Both the position numbers and the translations under genes were made by a program. DNA of 64,000 nucleotides from Paenibacillaceae bacterium (GTDB lineage Bacteria; Bacillota; Bacilli; Paenibacillales; CANHGK01), in contig CANHGK010000001.1 of NCBI GenBank assembly GCA_947460235.1, forward strand, positions 1 to 64,000. The letters run 5' to 3'. The notes beneath the pieces are model-generated. The model ran no database searches. It saw only the letters and a program-made list of their open reading frames with translations, and was not told where the DNA came from. The stretch's first letter is position 1; each line of letters starts with the position of its first letter. Below, piece by piece: positions 34,301 through 42,819 of the stretch.

Positions 34301-36592
34301 AGTTACTGGTGTCCAGTAGAAGTTGGAACCGCTTGTTAATAATGTGCTTCCCGCGGTAACAGGCGTTGCATTCGCAGAAGTCGTTCCTACTTTAAGCGTT
34401 CCACTGCTCACTGCGTCAATTCGGAAGTTAATCGGATCACCGTCAATATCTGATTCGTCTGCTGCTGATACCAAATCTGAATAACTGATCGCGTATTCAA
34501 CTTCTTCTGTACCACCGTTAAATGTATTTACCGTTGAAATCGTTGGTGCGTCATTGACTGCACTCGTTGTTACTTTTACTTGAACGGGTGACGCTGACAA
34601 TAACGATCCATCATGCGCCTTGATCGTGAATGCATTCAGTGTTCCATTTGCGTTCGTTGCTGATGTCCAGAATAGTTTGGAACCGCTGGTCAAAATAGAA
34701 CTTCCTGCAGTAACTGCTGTTGCATTCGCAGAAGTCGTTCCCATTTTAAGTGTTCCTGTGCTAACTGCTTCGATCCGGAAGTTCACGGTATCCCCGTCCA
34801 CATCCGCTTCATCTGCAGCAGCAACCAAATCAGCATAACTGATTGTATATTCCGTATCCTCTGTTGCCCCGGTAAACGTCGTTACCGATGTCAATGTAGG
34901 CGCGTCATTTACTGGAGTTACTGTCGCATTAAACGACTTCGAATCTGTCCCACCATTTCCATCATCCGCTTTAACCGTGAATGTAATCGGTGTACTCGTC
35001 GAATAATTATTCGCCGGCGTTAACGTAAGTTTATTACCTACGATTTGTGCACTTACTGTTTGTGCACTTCCACCACTTGTGACCGAATAGGTGATCGGAT
35101 CCCCGTTCGCATCCGTGGAACTTAACGTCACATCTTTCGGCGTATCTTCGGTCAAAACTTGATCAGACGGTTTGCTGAAAATCGGCCCTTTGTTCGCGCG
35201 AGTCACCGTAATCGTATACGGTTTAATCGTACCGTCTTCCGCCGTCACTTCAACCGTAATCGTCGTTGTTCCCACTTTGATCGGAATCGAACCGCTTGCC
35301 GTTCCGCTAAGCACCGTTGTCCCGTTCACGGTCAGCGTCGCTTTGGCGTTGTTCGTGGTCGGCGTCACTGTCATCGAAGATACTGCATCGCCGACCGTTT
35401 TCGTGTACGAAGTAATCGTTGGATCAAACGTAGGTGATATTGGATCTTGTGATGTCGTGAGACTCAATAACGTTGCATCGGGAGATAAATTCGGCACATA
35501 AACCGTTGCAATTTGACCCGTTTGAGCCATACCAATGACGATATTCCCTTGCGGATCTAACGTAATTGCATTTGCGTAATTGGTAGGAACATTTGGATCT
35601 ACATCTTGGCACCCTGCGTTTGCGTTCGGTCCGAAGAGCGTCTTTACATAACCATCCTTCGTGATTTTACGGACGTTTTTACTTCTTTCAGTGACATATA
35701 GTTCATCATTCGTTTGATCATAATATAACGAACGTGGAATATCTAATTGAGCATTCGTACCTTGACCGTCTAGATCGCCCTGTGTACCGCTTCCGGCAAA
35801 CGTACTAACCGAACCGTCGGAAATCTTTACTTTAAGGATTCGATGATGTACACCATCAGCAATATATAAATTGCCCGCAGCATCAATTTCCATTTGCCCA
35901 GAGAACTCAGTAGAATTTGCTTCAACTAAGTTGGGGACACTGATTTCCCGCAATTTTGCACCTTGGGAATTGAATTCAAGGACGATATTTGCGTTCGTAC
36001 CACCGACCAATAAATACACATAACCGGTATCACGATCAACCGATAGCCCAGAACTGAAGTAATTCGTTGGCGCACCGGAAGGAATAACAGATTGTTGATT
36101 GGCTGGCACTGATTGCAACGATACGTTAGGATGCACCCAAAAATTAGTAATTGTTCCGTTTGAAGCCCTTTTAAGAATTCGATATCGTTGGTTATCTGCG
36201 AGATAGAGATTGTTATTATTGTCATAATCCATGTCCACAAGATTGTTAAAGGTAACTGCAGCATTGGTGACAGGGTCTTTGTCTGTAACCGTTCCTACGT
36301 TCCAACTCGAATCGATCGTTCGTAGATGAGAATAAGAATAATGTCCCGAATACAGCGTGCCATTCTTGTCATATAGAAGGGACAAGAATGGACCTTTCAT
36401 CTGTGCATTTGTTCCTTGTTCATCCCATTCCCCATAAGCAGATTTTTTCCCTGCAACAACTTGAAAACTACAATTCGTAGCAGCCGCCTCTGCTTTGTTT
36501 CCTAGGAGTGCCAAATTCCCAAGTGATAGTGAACCAAATGCCAACAACACGGACAACAACATCGATAGTACTTTTTGACTGACCAAACGCAT
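31376..36592 (-). CDS. Giant SLH-anchored surface protein: NHL propeller, cadherin-like repeats, SLH
   Basis: 1,738 residues from ATG 36592 (GGAGAGGGT 7 nt upstream); the frame open to 36709 has no site. A signal peptide (~1-37, ending KAEAAA) is followed by an NHL-type six-bladed propeller (~40-375: NLVDMDYDNNNNLYLADNQR; QMEIDAAGNLYIADGVHHRI; LDPQGNIVIGMAQTGQI). A cadherin-like beta-sandwich (~380-475; SYTKTVGDAVSSMTVTPTT) and an Ig/cadherin-type domain (~475-565) come next. Then six VNDAPT-headed repeats, five of exactly 118 residues and a sixth of 113, then three more bacterial Ig/cadherin domains. Three SLH-like repeats end it (MSGYADGQFKPDQGATRAEI; MSGYADNNFYPNHAITRTEM). DGD motifs in each repeat suggest Ca binding. 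It should be exported and bound to the wall polymer as a stalked adhesin or matrix protein. Confidence 0.85.
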   Translation of the reverse strand: MRLVSQKVLSMLLSVLLAFGSLSLGNLALLGNKAEAAATNCSFQVVAGKKSAYGEWDEQGTNAQMKGPFLSLLYDKNGTLYSGHYSYSHLRTIDSSWNVGTVTDKDPVTNAAVTFNNLVDMDYDNNNNLYLADNQRYRILKRASNGTITNFWVHPNVSLQSVPANQQSVIPSGAPTNYFSSGLSVDRDTGYVYLLVGGTNANIVLEFNSQGAKLREISVPNLVEANSTEFSGQMEIDAAGNLYIADGVHHRILKVKISDGSVSTFAGSGTQGDLDGQGTNAQLDIPRSLYYDQTNDELYVTERSKNVRKITKDGYVKTLFGPNANAGCQDVDPNVPTNYANAITLDPQGNIVIGMAQTGQIATVYVPNLSPDATLLSLTTSQDPISPTFDPTITSYTKTVGDAVSSMTVTPTTNNAKATLTVNGTTVLSGTASGSIPIKVGTTTITVEVTAEDGTIKPYTITVTRANKGPIFSKPSDQVLTEDTPKDVTLSSTDANGDPITYSVTSGGSAQTVSAQIVGNKLTLTPANNYSTSTPITFTVKADDGNGGTDSKSFNATVTPVNDAPTLTSVTTFTGATEDTEYTISYADLVAAADEADVDGDTVNFRIEAVSTGTLKMGTTSANATAVTAGSSILTSGSKLFWTSATNANGTLNAFTIKAHDGSLLSASPVQVKVTTSAVNDAPTISTVNTFNGGTEEVEYAISYSDLVSAADESDIDGDPINFRIDAVSSGTLKVGTTSANATPVTAGSTLLTSGSNFYWTPVTDANGTVNAFTIKAHDGALNSVSSAQVKVNLGPVNDAPTLTTVNTLTGGTEDTEYTISYANLASASNEADVDGDTINFRVEAVSSGTLKVGTTSANATPVTAGNTILSSGSNLYWTPVTNANGTLNAFTIKAHDGALLSTSPVQVKVSVGAVNDAPTLTTVTTLTGGTEDTEYTISYADLANASDEADIDGDTVNFQIAGVSSGTLKVGTTSANATPVIAGNTILSSGFNLYWTPATDANGTLNALTIKAHDGSLTSATPVQIKVTVGAVNDAPTITTVTTFTGGTEEVEYAISYADLANASDEADIDGDTVNFQIDAVSSGTLKVGTTSANAIPVTAGSTILSSGSNLYWTPEINANGTLNAFTIKAHDGALLSTLAVSVSVNLDPVNDAPTLTTVEKLTGGTEDVGYLITYDKLASLANEEDVDGDTLSFRVEDVTTGRLTKDGVPITAGSTLLSSGESLLWRPAMNAYANLNAFTVIAYDGALYSTIPVQVQVNVRAQNDQPTISGDTTGTMDEDTVLKNRVIGDDTENDELKYVLVTQPKYGKVTLDAKTGAYSYTPNTNFVGTDTFTIAVSDGELTSDPLVVTITIKAVNDAPVLNGSSIHVLTGQTGSEKLTSSDLDGDKLTYSIASEPKTGKATINSASGELTYQAGDVAGDDSIVVQVTDGNATAQYTVQVTIQQSNRAPVFTIKASDLKLKTKTSNAISGKTSATDSDGNALTYMLKINANHGVVTVNGTDGSFTYKAVAKFVGTDHFSIVATDGFVESDLVEYVITVDNDIVALPTHYKYMSGYADGQFKPDQGATRAEIAAALVRLTNSTGTIPETPSYKDIKTRNWFFKSVEVASENKLMSGYADNNFYPNHAITRTEMTQVIGRLAQLGLVKVNASVLNSIGINWLVDNGKLTTVKSNESVERVEAVIILNRLFKRGPVNGFEKQFWSDVKTTHVAFKDIQEASVTHDAENRQGKEFYVVKK
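33140..34912 (-). repeat. 354-bp tandem repeats within the SLH surface protein gene
   Basis: The conserved VNDAPT codons recur near 34900, 34546, 34192, 33838, 33484 and 33130, an exact 354-bp (118-codon) period over five units. A degenerate sixth unit of ~113 codons follows to about 32800. Identity is high, for example GTLKVGTTSANA in four consecutive units. Confidence 0.85.
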
Positions 36593-36730
36593 GAAAACAC
36601 CCTCTCCATTTTTGTGTGCCAAATCAAGCATAGTTTCTTCCGAAATTACTATATCAAACGCATCTGACGAGCTTGTTTTGTAATTCTGACCAGAATCTGA
36701 TCTACACATCTTTTTTGAGATATAAAAAAA

Positions 36731-36746
36731 GAGGCCTCTCGGCCTC
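36731..36746 (-). terminator. Rho-independent terminator of the SARP-type regulator gene
   Basis: GAGGCC-TCTC-GGCCTC followed on the - strand by a seven-T run; it overlaps the end region of the regulator gene by design (stop codon at 36748). Confidence 0.8.
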
Positions 36747-36747
36747 G

Positions 36748-37896
36748 TTATATCGATTTGACTTGTTCGTATAATGCTTGAATCGATTGTTTCGGTTCAA
36801 GTCCATAAGTGCGGTCCAGCATGGTTTTGAAGATTTTGTAATGTCTAAGAAAAGCTGCTCGTTCCCCGCGCTGCGCATAACTTTTCAACAATAATTCGCT
36901 CGTTTCTTCATCAAATGCAGAATATCGGAGGACACGAAGATAGCAACGCTCCACATTCGCAATATCATAATTTCGTGCATAATAATTGGCCAGTTCATGA
37001 CTTGCCCGCGTAAACATTTGTAGTACGACTTCACGAACTCCGAAACTCCACTCATACATTCGTTCTTCAAAAACAGATCCTTTAAATAAATCCAGCACGA
37101 GATTCAAGCGTTGTGCGGAGCGTTCATCTGCAGGTAGCAATTGGCGAAGTTCTTTCTCTAGCAAATATAAATCACAGCTTTGTAGATTCATTCTAAATAA
37201 ATAGGATGCATCAGAATAGGTGATCGCATCTTCGAATATGGTATCTTTCAACGCTTTTTTGAGTCGATAAATCGTCGTGTGTAAGATCGCATTTCCTTCC
37301 AAGCCGATTTGTTCCGGCCATAACGCATCCAAAATTTTGTCTCTAGAAATGGGTGAATTCGGATGAATGAGGAAATAGGAAAACAATTCTTCTGTTTTGG
37401 CCGTTCGCCATTTGATGAATAGATTGTCACCTTGAGGTGTTCTGAGTTTTAACCCTCCGAGGACACAGATTTGCGGGTCCAATTGGAGTGATTCGGCGTC
37501 CCGAACCGGTTCGGTGTGAATGCCTTGTACCCGAAGTTGATGACGTTCCCAGCGATTCGCAAATTGCGCGACACGATCGGGATGTAACGGTTTCAACATG
37601 TAATCAAATACATGCGCCTCGAAGGCATCGAGTGCAAATTCTTGATATGCGGTAATGAATACAATATCAACCTGTTGAAAAATCGCTTTGATTTGTTTTG
37701 CGACTTGAAATCCATTCGCGCCCGGCATCTTAATATCTAGAAAACAAACGTCCGGTTGAATGTCCGCGATTTCTCCTAGCGCTTGGACGGAATCGTCATA
37801 TACACGAACGATTTCAATGTTCCCGGTCGCTTCAAGTACATTCTTATTGGCGACGATCGAAAGTTTCTCATCATCGATGATAATCCCCCGCATCAT
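36748..37896 (-). CDS. Response regulator with winged-helix and BTAD (SARP-type) output
   Basis: 382 residues; tandem ATGs at 37896 and 37893 behind AAGGAG. The receiver domain (1-~120) has IIDDEK, Asp in CFLDIKMPGANG, Thr in VFITAY and Lys in YMLKPL. An OmpR-type winged helix (~145-225) contains LFIKWRTAKTEELFSYFLIH, then RDKILDALWPEQ and ILHTTIYRLKKAL. A bacterial transcriptional activation domain (~230-380) closes it with TPR-like helices (YYARNYDIANVERCYLRVLR; LLKSYAQRGERAAFLRHYKI). Regulators of this build commonly pair with 7TMR-DISM hybrid kinases; the upstream gene (77 nt) is exactly that. The likely targets are the surface and glucan genes downstream, but no binding site was identified. 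Confidence 0.9.
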   Translation of the reverse strand: MMRGIIIDDEKLSIVANKNVLEATGNIEIVRVYDDSVQALGEIADIQPDVCFLDIKMPGANGFQVAKQIKAIFQQVDIVFITAYQEFALDAFEAHVFDYMLKPLHPDRVAQFANRWERHQLRVQGIHTEPVRDAESLQLDPQICVLGGLKLRTPQGDNLFIKWRTAKTEELFSYFLIHPNSPISRDKILDALWPEQIGLEGNAILHTTIYRLKKALKDTIFEDAITYSDASYLFRMNLQSCDLYLLEKELRQLLPADERSAQRLNLVLDLFKGSVFEERMYEWSFGVREVVLQMFTRASHELANYYARNYDIANVERCYLRVLRYSAFDEETSELLLKSYAQRGERAAFLRHYKIFKTMLDRTYGLEPKQSIQALYEQVKSI

Positions 37897-37973
37897 CTCA
37901 GCTCCTTTGCCTGTAACGTTGAATGGGTTAGCCTTGTTACTATATCAAACGATACTAACCAAAAACTGACCGA

Positions 37974-40900
37974 TTACCGCATCGGAAACTGGATGATGAT
38001 CGACGTTCCTTGATTTTTTTCACTCGTGATCTGAATTTGCGTATCTGGAAGGAACGATATTCGCTTTAGAATGTTTCGTAATCCGATGTGTTTATTCCCA
38101 CGGTCGGGTTCTCGCTTCAATGATAACTGATCCGGATCAAATCCAACCCCATCATCAGACACCATGATGTGGATTTGGTCCTCCTGTTTTCGAATAATCA
38201 GTTGGACAAGGCCGCCTGCTTTGCGCACCATCACACCATGCTGGATTGCATTTTCAATTAAAGGTTGCACGATGAGTGGCTCAATTTTCGCCTGTAATAC
38301 CGATTCATCAACATCGATTACTACGTCCAATCGCTCATCAAAGCGCGCTTTTTCCAATTCCACATAGGCTTTAATGTGTGCCAATTCCTGCTCGATCGTA
38401 AACCGACGACTCCAATCCTGCTGTTTCAACCGTGATCGCAAAAACTGGCTGAATGTTGCCAGTAATTTTCCCGCTTGCTGCGGCTCTGAATAACAAAGTC
38501 CGATGATCGTATTCAGGGAATTGTATATAAAATGTGGGTCAATCTGTACTTGCAAAAATTCCAAATCTTTTTTGAGCAAATCAGCCGCAGCGCGTTTCAC
38601 TTGAATCAACGTCTGCACCCGTAAAATCAATTCCTGTGCATAAAATGGTTTGAGCAAAAAATCATTTGCTCCTGCCAAGAAACCTGCCTTCATATCATTC
38701 GGCTCTGACTTCGCCGTAAGCATCAGGATCGACAATTCCGCCTGCGAGAAATGTTCGCGGAACCGCTGTGCCACCTCATAGCCGGACATCCCTGGCATCA
38801 TCACATCCAAAATGACCAGATCAACAGGTTGCTTTTGCAATTGAGATAATGCTTCCTCGCCATTTACTGCTTCAAACAATTCATATCCTTGAAGCGTTAA
38901 TATATTTTGCAATGCCCTGCGATTGCTTAGCTCGTCATCGACAATCAATATTTTCCCTATTTTTCCGCGATTCGAATTCGCCTTTACCTCTTCCGTGAGC
39001 AAATCCGCCGTTAAAACCGTAAATTGATCGTTGAAGATTCGATCGATTTCAACGTTTTCCAAGTTTTCATCATCCTGCGCCGCTGCACATGGAATTGAAA
39101 AGCGCATTTCCGTCCCGTTGCCAGGTTCAGAAATGACCCGAATCGTCCCTTCATGTAACTCGACCAGTTGTTTGGTAATCGCTAAACCCAAGCCGACACC
39201 GCCAGCCGTTCGCGTCAAACTCGGTTCTACTTGTTCAAAGGATTGAAAAATTCGCTCCTGTTGTTCGAACGGGATGCCAACCCCCTCATCTTTGACTGAA
39301 ATCCAGGCCAGCTGTCCATTTATTTCCGCCGAAATCCGAATTTCACCTCGACCTGAATACTTCATCGCATTATCAATCAGATTATAGATAATTTGGAAGA
39401 ACCGATTTTCGTCTGCAAATAAAATGATCTGACCTGTCGTCAAATCATTTACCACGTTCACATTCGTATTTTCAATGGAAAACTTGAACGTATCCACAAC
39501 CGAATTCACCACGGGATACGCATCGAATACACGCTTTTTTAACGTCAGATTGTGGTTTTTCATCTTGGAATAATCCAAAATATCGTTGACGAGAAACGAC
39601 AAGCGTTTCCCGATGTCATAAACCAGTTGCAAATCTTCTCGAACCTTCGCCTGCAATGGACCGTGTACACCTTCTACAATGGAATACGTAATATTTAGAA
39701 TTCCATTTAAAGGCGTTTTTAATTCATGTGACGTTTTTGCTAGAAACTCATCTTTCACCGCATCGATCCGCTGCAATCTGCTGGTTAACTCTTCGATCGT
39801 AAGATACGCATTGGTATATCGCTGTGACATAAATAAAGCCTGGGACAGTATAAAGATCGGCTGCGCAATCGGAATGATTGCAAATGGTTCCAAGTGATAA
39901 AAGATATTTAAGATTCCTTGAAAACAAAGGGTAAGTATCGAGAACGTGCCCACAAAAATAAACTTGGATCCTTCCTTATTCAATCGATATGCGCGTATCA
40001 TTTGAGTAAAGTTCAACAAGAAAAACAGCCCCAACCATATGCAAATCGCCACCGTCGCCCAAAAATAAAGTCGTTCAGGAATGAGAAACAGCATCGGAAT
40101 GCTAGCAAACGCTATACGCTGAAACCACTTCATAAAATTACGATGATATAGTTCCGGAAACAAACGGTAGAGATAACGCGTGAGAAAGATGAGAATGAAC
40201 ATTGCGCTAGCTACCTGAATAAATAGAATTTGTTTCACAGTAAAAAAAGGAAATATTTGAATAAATATTCGTTCGTATTCCACAGCATTAAATAATGCGG
40301 CAGAAAAACATAAACCCGCAAAATCAGCCAGTTCCGTCATTCGTCTTCGTTGTAAAAATAATCCACAAAAATATAAACCAATCATTAGAAAACTACAAAT
40401 CAACGCCACATTAATCCCTAAGTTGTATGCACTAATCTTGGCAATCTCCTTTGGCGTACCGAAATAAATCGACTGCGTAATTCCACTGGAAAACCCAATG
40501 AAGTTAGAAATATGGATGACGATATCCACTTCCGTGTTCTTCACCTCAAAATAAGATACGTATGGTACTGGATCCGATTTTGATTGTTCTACTGTAACCC
40601 CCGGAGTACCATTTCCACCGACCAATTGTCCATCGACATACATTGAATTATCTAAACGAATGTTTAAAGTCTTGATTCCCCATTGCTTAGGCGCATCTTT
40701 TGGTAGTTGCAGATGCAAGCGATAGGTCGCATAACCAATGACCGGAAGCTTTTGATCGTTGTATGTCTGTTTCTCCCAATCACCAGGCACCGGCATTAGA
40801 TGGTTCGAATCTTTGTACGAATAACGATTTCCTTTTACGACCGGCGAAGTGAATTGGTTCCAATCAAACGCCCATTCCCCGTCCAATGTAATGGCACCTT

Positions 40901-41060
40901 GCTTGGTGATATCCCAATCACGAAGATCCATCACGCCAGACACAGCTTTCGGTTTATATGATGTGGAGAAGTATGACCACGTCCATAACAAATTACTAAT
41001 AATCATCACTACCCCAAAAATAACGAACCATGTGGAAGATCGTTCCCATTGCTGTTTCAA
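37974..41060 (-). CDS. 7TMR-DISM hybrid sensor kinase with HisKA and LytS-type kinase modules
   Basis: About 1,028 residues from TTG 41060 (AGGAG 12 nt upstream); the frame is open to ATG 41135, which has no site, so the exact start is uncertain. TM1 leads to a 7TMR-DISM extracellular jelly roll (~40-205: LDGEWAFDWNQFTSPVVKG; VPGDWEKQ; GYATYRLHLQLP), then seven membrane segments (~210-415). HisKA (KTSHELKTPLNGIL) and HATPase_c (QIIYNLIDNAMKYS; GGVGLGLAI) follow, then a receiver (ILIVDDELSN; LVILDVMMPGMSG). A second, LytS-type core ends it: His in QIDPHFIYNSLNTIIG and HATPase with QPLIENAIQHGV. The extracellular fold binds carbohydrates in relatives. Phosphate presumably reaches the SARP-type regulator encoded next. 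Confidence 0.9.
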   Translation of the reverse strand: MKQQWERSSTWFVIFGVVMIISNLLWTWSYFSTSYKPKAVSGVMDLRDWDITKQGAITLDGEWAFDWNQFTSPVVKGNRYSYKDSNHLMPVPGDWEKQTYNDQKLPVIGYATYRLHLQLPKDAPKQWGIKTLNIRLDNSMYVDGQLVGGNGTPGVTVEQSKSDPVPYVSYFEVKNTEVDIVIHISNFIGFSSGITQSIYFGTPKEIAKISAYNLGINVALICSFLMIGLYFCGLFLQRRRMTELADFAGLCFSAALFNAVEYERIFIQIFPFFTVKQILFIQVASAMFILIFLTRYLYRLFPELYHRNFMKWFQRIAFASIPMLFLIPERLYFWATVAICIWLGLFFLLNFTQMIRAYRLNKEGSKFIFVGTFSILTLCFQGILNIFYHLEPFAIIPIAQPIFILSQALFMSQRYTNAYLTIEELTSRLQRIDAVKDEFLAKTSHELKTPLNGILNITYSIVEGVHGPLQAKVREDLQLVYDIGKRLSFLVNDILDYSKMKNHNLTLKKRVFDAYPVVNSVVDTFKFSIENTNVNVVNDLTTGQIILFADENRFFQIIYNLIDNAMKYSGRGEIRISAEINGQLAWISVKDEGVGIPFEQQERIFQSFEQVEPSLTRTAGGVGLGLAITKQLVELHEGTIRVISEPGNGTEMRFSIPCAAAQDDENLENVEIDRIFNDQFTVLTADLLTEEVKANSNRGKIGKILIVDDELSNRRALQNILTLQGYELFEAVNGEEALSQLQKQPVDLVILDVMMPGMSGYEVAQRFREHFSQAELSILMLTAKSEPNDMKAGFLAGANDFLLKPFYAQELILRVQTLIQVKRAAADLLKKDLEFLQVQIDPHFIYNSLNTIIGLCYSEPQQAGKLLATFSQFLRSRLKQQDWSRRFTIEQELAHIKAYVELEKARFDERLDVVIDVDESVLQAKIEPLIVQPLIENAIQHGVMVRKAGGLVQLIIRKQEDQIHIMVSDDGVGFDPDQLSLKREPDRGNKHIGLRNILKRISFLPDTQIQITSEKNQGTSIIIQFPMR

Positions 41061-41195
41061 GTGAACATCACGCTCCTGTCGCCAACAGTGTATCACAATG
41101 TGCATTCGCTTTAGAAAGGTAATTTCACCTTGCATTGCGAAGAAATGAATCGCATATCACAGTTTCAGATTCCTGCGCGTTTCACGACATAAAAT

Positions 41196-41224
41196 TGACA
41201 TAACGGATATGTTATAGTACTTTT
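41196..41224 (+). promoter_or_regulatory. Candidate sigma-A promoter of the carbonic anhydrase gene
   Basis: A perfect TTGACA (41196-41201), 17 nt, then TACTTT (41219-41224). A better-looking TATAGT (41214-41219) is only 12 nt from the -35, so the -10 assignment is uncertain. Confidence 0.35.
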
Positions 41225-41268
41225 GACCCTGTAACAAAAACAATATCATCAAAAATCGGAGGATTCAC

Positions 41269-42063
41269 ATGTACAAAAAGTATTTAGCACTCGCACTCGC
41301 AGCATTTTTAATCGTAGGTACGACCGCTTGTAGCAAAGAAGAAGTACATACCGAACCAACAGCACAAACAGCAGCACATCACTGGACGTATTCCGGTGAA
41401 GAAGGTCCAGAACATTGGGGCGAAATCGATCCAGCAAACACCGCTTGCGTGAATGGCACAGAACAATCGCCAATCGACATCGAAACTGCTAAAGTCGATA
41501 AAAACGAATCATTGGGTGAATTGTCACTTAAATACGAACCGGTAAAAGTAAGTCTTCAAAACAATGGCCATACAATCCAAGCAAATGTACAAGAAGGTAA
41601 TGCTCAAATTACGATTGGCGATAAAACATACAAATTAGCTCAATTCCATTTCCACCTTCCTTCCGAACACGAATTGGACGGAAAAGCATACGAAATGGAA
41701 TTACACCTCGTGCACAAAACCGAAGCTAAAGAACTTGCTGTACTTGGCGTATTGTTGAAATCTGGTGGAGAAAATACAGAATTCGCGAAATTCTGGTCCT
41801 CGATTCCAAAAGAAAAAACCGAAGCTGATCTTGCGGTTGAATCAACAATTGACCTAAATGCATTGTTGCCTGCGGATAAAACCTATTTCCGTTATGCTGG
41901 TTCGTTAACAACTCCGCCATGTTCACAAGGTGTGACTTGGACGGTACTCAAAACACCGGTTGAGATGTCTACTGCTCAAATCGATGCATTCAAAGCGATC
42001 TTCCCATTGAACGCTCGCCCAGTTCAAGATTTGAAATCACGCGAAGTACAAACGGAGAAATAA
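41269..42063 (+). CDS. Alpha-type carbonic anhydrase lipoprotein
   Basis: 264 residues; GGAGG 6 nt before ATG 41269. A lipoprotein signal peptide ends at Cys21 (VGTTAC), so the enzyme should be tethered to the outer face of the membrane. The alpha-CA fold (~38-260) has the opening HWTYSGEEGPEHWGEI, QSPIDI, the zinc ligands His127 and His129 (AQFHFHLPSEHEL) and His146 (MELHLVH), and the substrate-pocket segment SLTTPPCSQGVTWTVL. It interconverts CO2 and bicarbonate. Two Cys (NTAC and PPC) match the usual disulfide of bacterial alpha-CAs. Monocistronic, ended by a strong hairpin. Confidence 0.95.
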   Translation: MYKKYLALALAAFLIVGTTACSKEEVHTEPTAQTAAHHWTYSGEEGPEHWGEIDPANTACVNGTEQSPIDIETAKVDKNESLGELSLKYEPVKVSLQNNGHTIQANVQEGNAQITIGDKTYKLAQFHFHLPSEHELDGKAYEMELHLVHKTEAKELAVLGVLLKSGGENTEFAKFWSSIPKEKTEADLAVESTIDLNALLPADKTYFRYAGSLTTPPCSQGVTWTVLKTPVEMSTAQIDAFKAIFPLNARPVQDLKSREVQTEK

Positions 42064-42080
42064 TTTACTTCCGTACATTA

Positions 42081-42127
42081 AAAACGAGACATTTACCGCA
42101 TCATCGATGCGGCGAATGTCTCGTTTT
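42081..42127. terminator. Bidirectional terminator between carbonic anhydrase and CheB-like genes
   Basis: AAAACGAGACATT (42081-42093) pairs with AATGTCTCGTTTT, with inner CCGCATC/GATGCGG stem; A and T runs on both sides. Confidence 0.85.
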
Positions 42128-42137
42128 CTCTTGCTTT

Positions 42138-42725
42138 CTATTTTTTCAACACCTTTATGATCTCCTCGGCAATGCGATCACAAGGTAGCACTTTCATCGC
42201 AGCACCCAATTGGATCGCTTCCCTCGGCATCCCAAACACGGCGGTAGTCGATTCATCTTCTGCAATCGTGAATCCACCCTGCTGACGAATTTTCAATAAC
42301 GCCGCCGCGCCATCTTTCCCCATGCCAGATAAAATCGCTCCAACAATTCGCTCTCCGCCGTATCGTTCGATAATCGATTCGAAGGAACCGTTAATATTCA
42401 AAATCCCTTGCGCATCGCCTTCGCTTCGCACTAATTTTACGCTTCCTGTTTTGCGAAACTGCAAAAAACAACCGCCCGGCAAAACATAACAGTTCCCGCT
42501 TTGAATTTGTTCTCCATCATGGATTTCGTGAATTGGTAGTTTAGCAGTTTGTTTTAACCGATGAATATAGGAAGCAGTCATCCACTCGGGCATATGTTGG
42601 ATGACGAAAATTACCGATTGAAATGGATGATCAAACATCGGTATAATCCGGGAAATTGAATCAAAGCCCCCCGTTGATGCCCCTAACACGACCAATTTAT
42701 GAAATTGACTTGAATCAACGGACAT
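42138..42725 (-). CDS. Stand-alone CheB-type methylesterase domain protein (1)
   Basis: 195 residues from ATG 42725 (AGGTGAT 5 nt upstream; a GTG at 42734 is in frame but unlikely). It is only the CheB catalytic domain with no receiver: nucleophile Ser in VVLGASTGG, His in VIQHMPEWMTA and Asp in LSGMGKDGAAALL, plus GGFTIAEDESTTAVFGMPRE. CheB hydrolyses glutamyl methyl esters (and deamidates Gln) on chemoreceptors. Lacking a receiver, it would be constitutively active or controlled by partners. A paralogue lies 94 nt upstream. No cheR, cheA or cheW gene is in the window, but two chemoreceptor genes lie ~10 kb away. Confidence 0.85.
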   Translation of the reverse strand: MSVDSSQFHKLVVLGASTGGFDSISRIIPMFDHPFQSVIFVIQHMPEWMTASYIHRLKQTAKLPIHEIHDGEQIQSGNCYVLPGGCFLQFRKTGSVKLVRSEGDAQGILNINGSFESIIERYGGERIVGAILSGMGKDGAAALLKIRQQGGFTIAEDESTTAVFGMPREAIQLGAAMKVLPCDRIAEEIIKVLKK

Positions 42726-42819
42726 AGCAATCACCTACATTTTCAAAATACTTAGTAGAGAAACCAAGTAAATATATCGAATTTCTACGTAATTGACTAT
42801 GACATATGTCACAATCATT

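Noticed and set aside
33204-34838. Antisense open frames of 72 codons recurring every 354 bp
   Set aside because: They mirror the tandem repeats of the SLH surface protein and have no ribosome binding sites; the regular spacing comes from the repeat itself.
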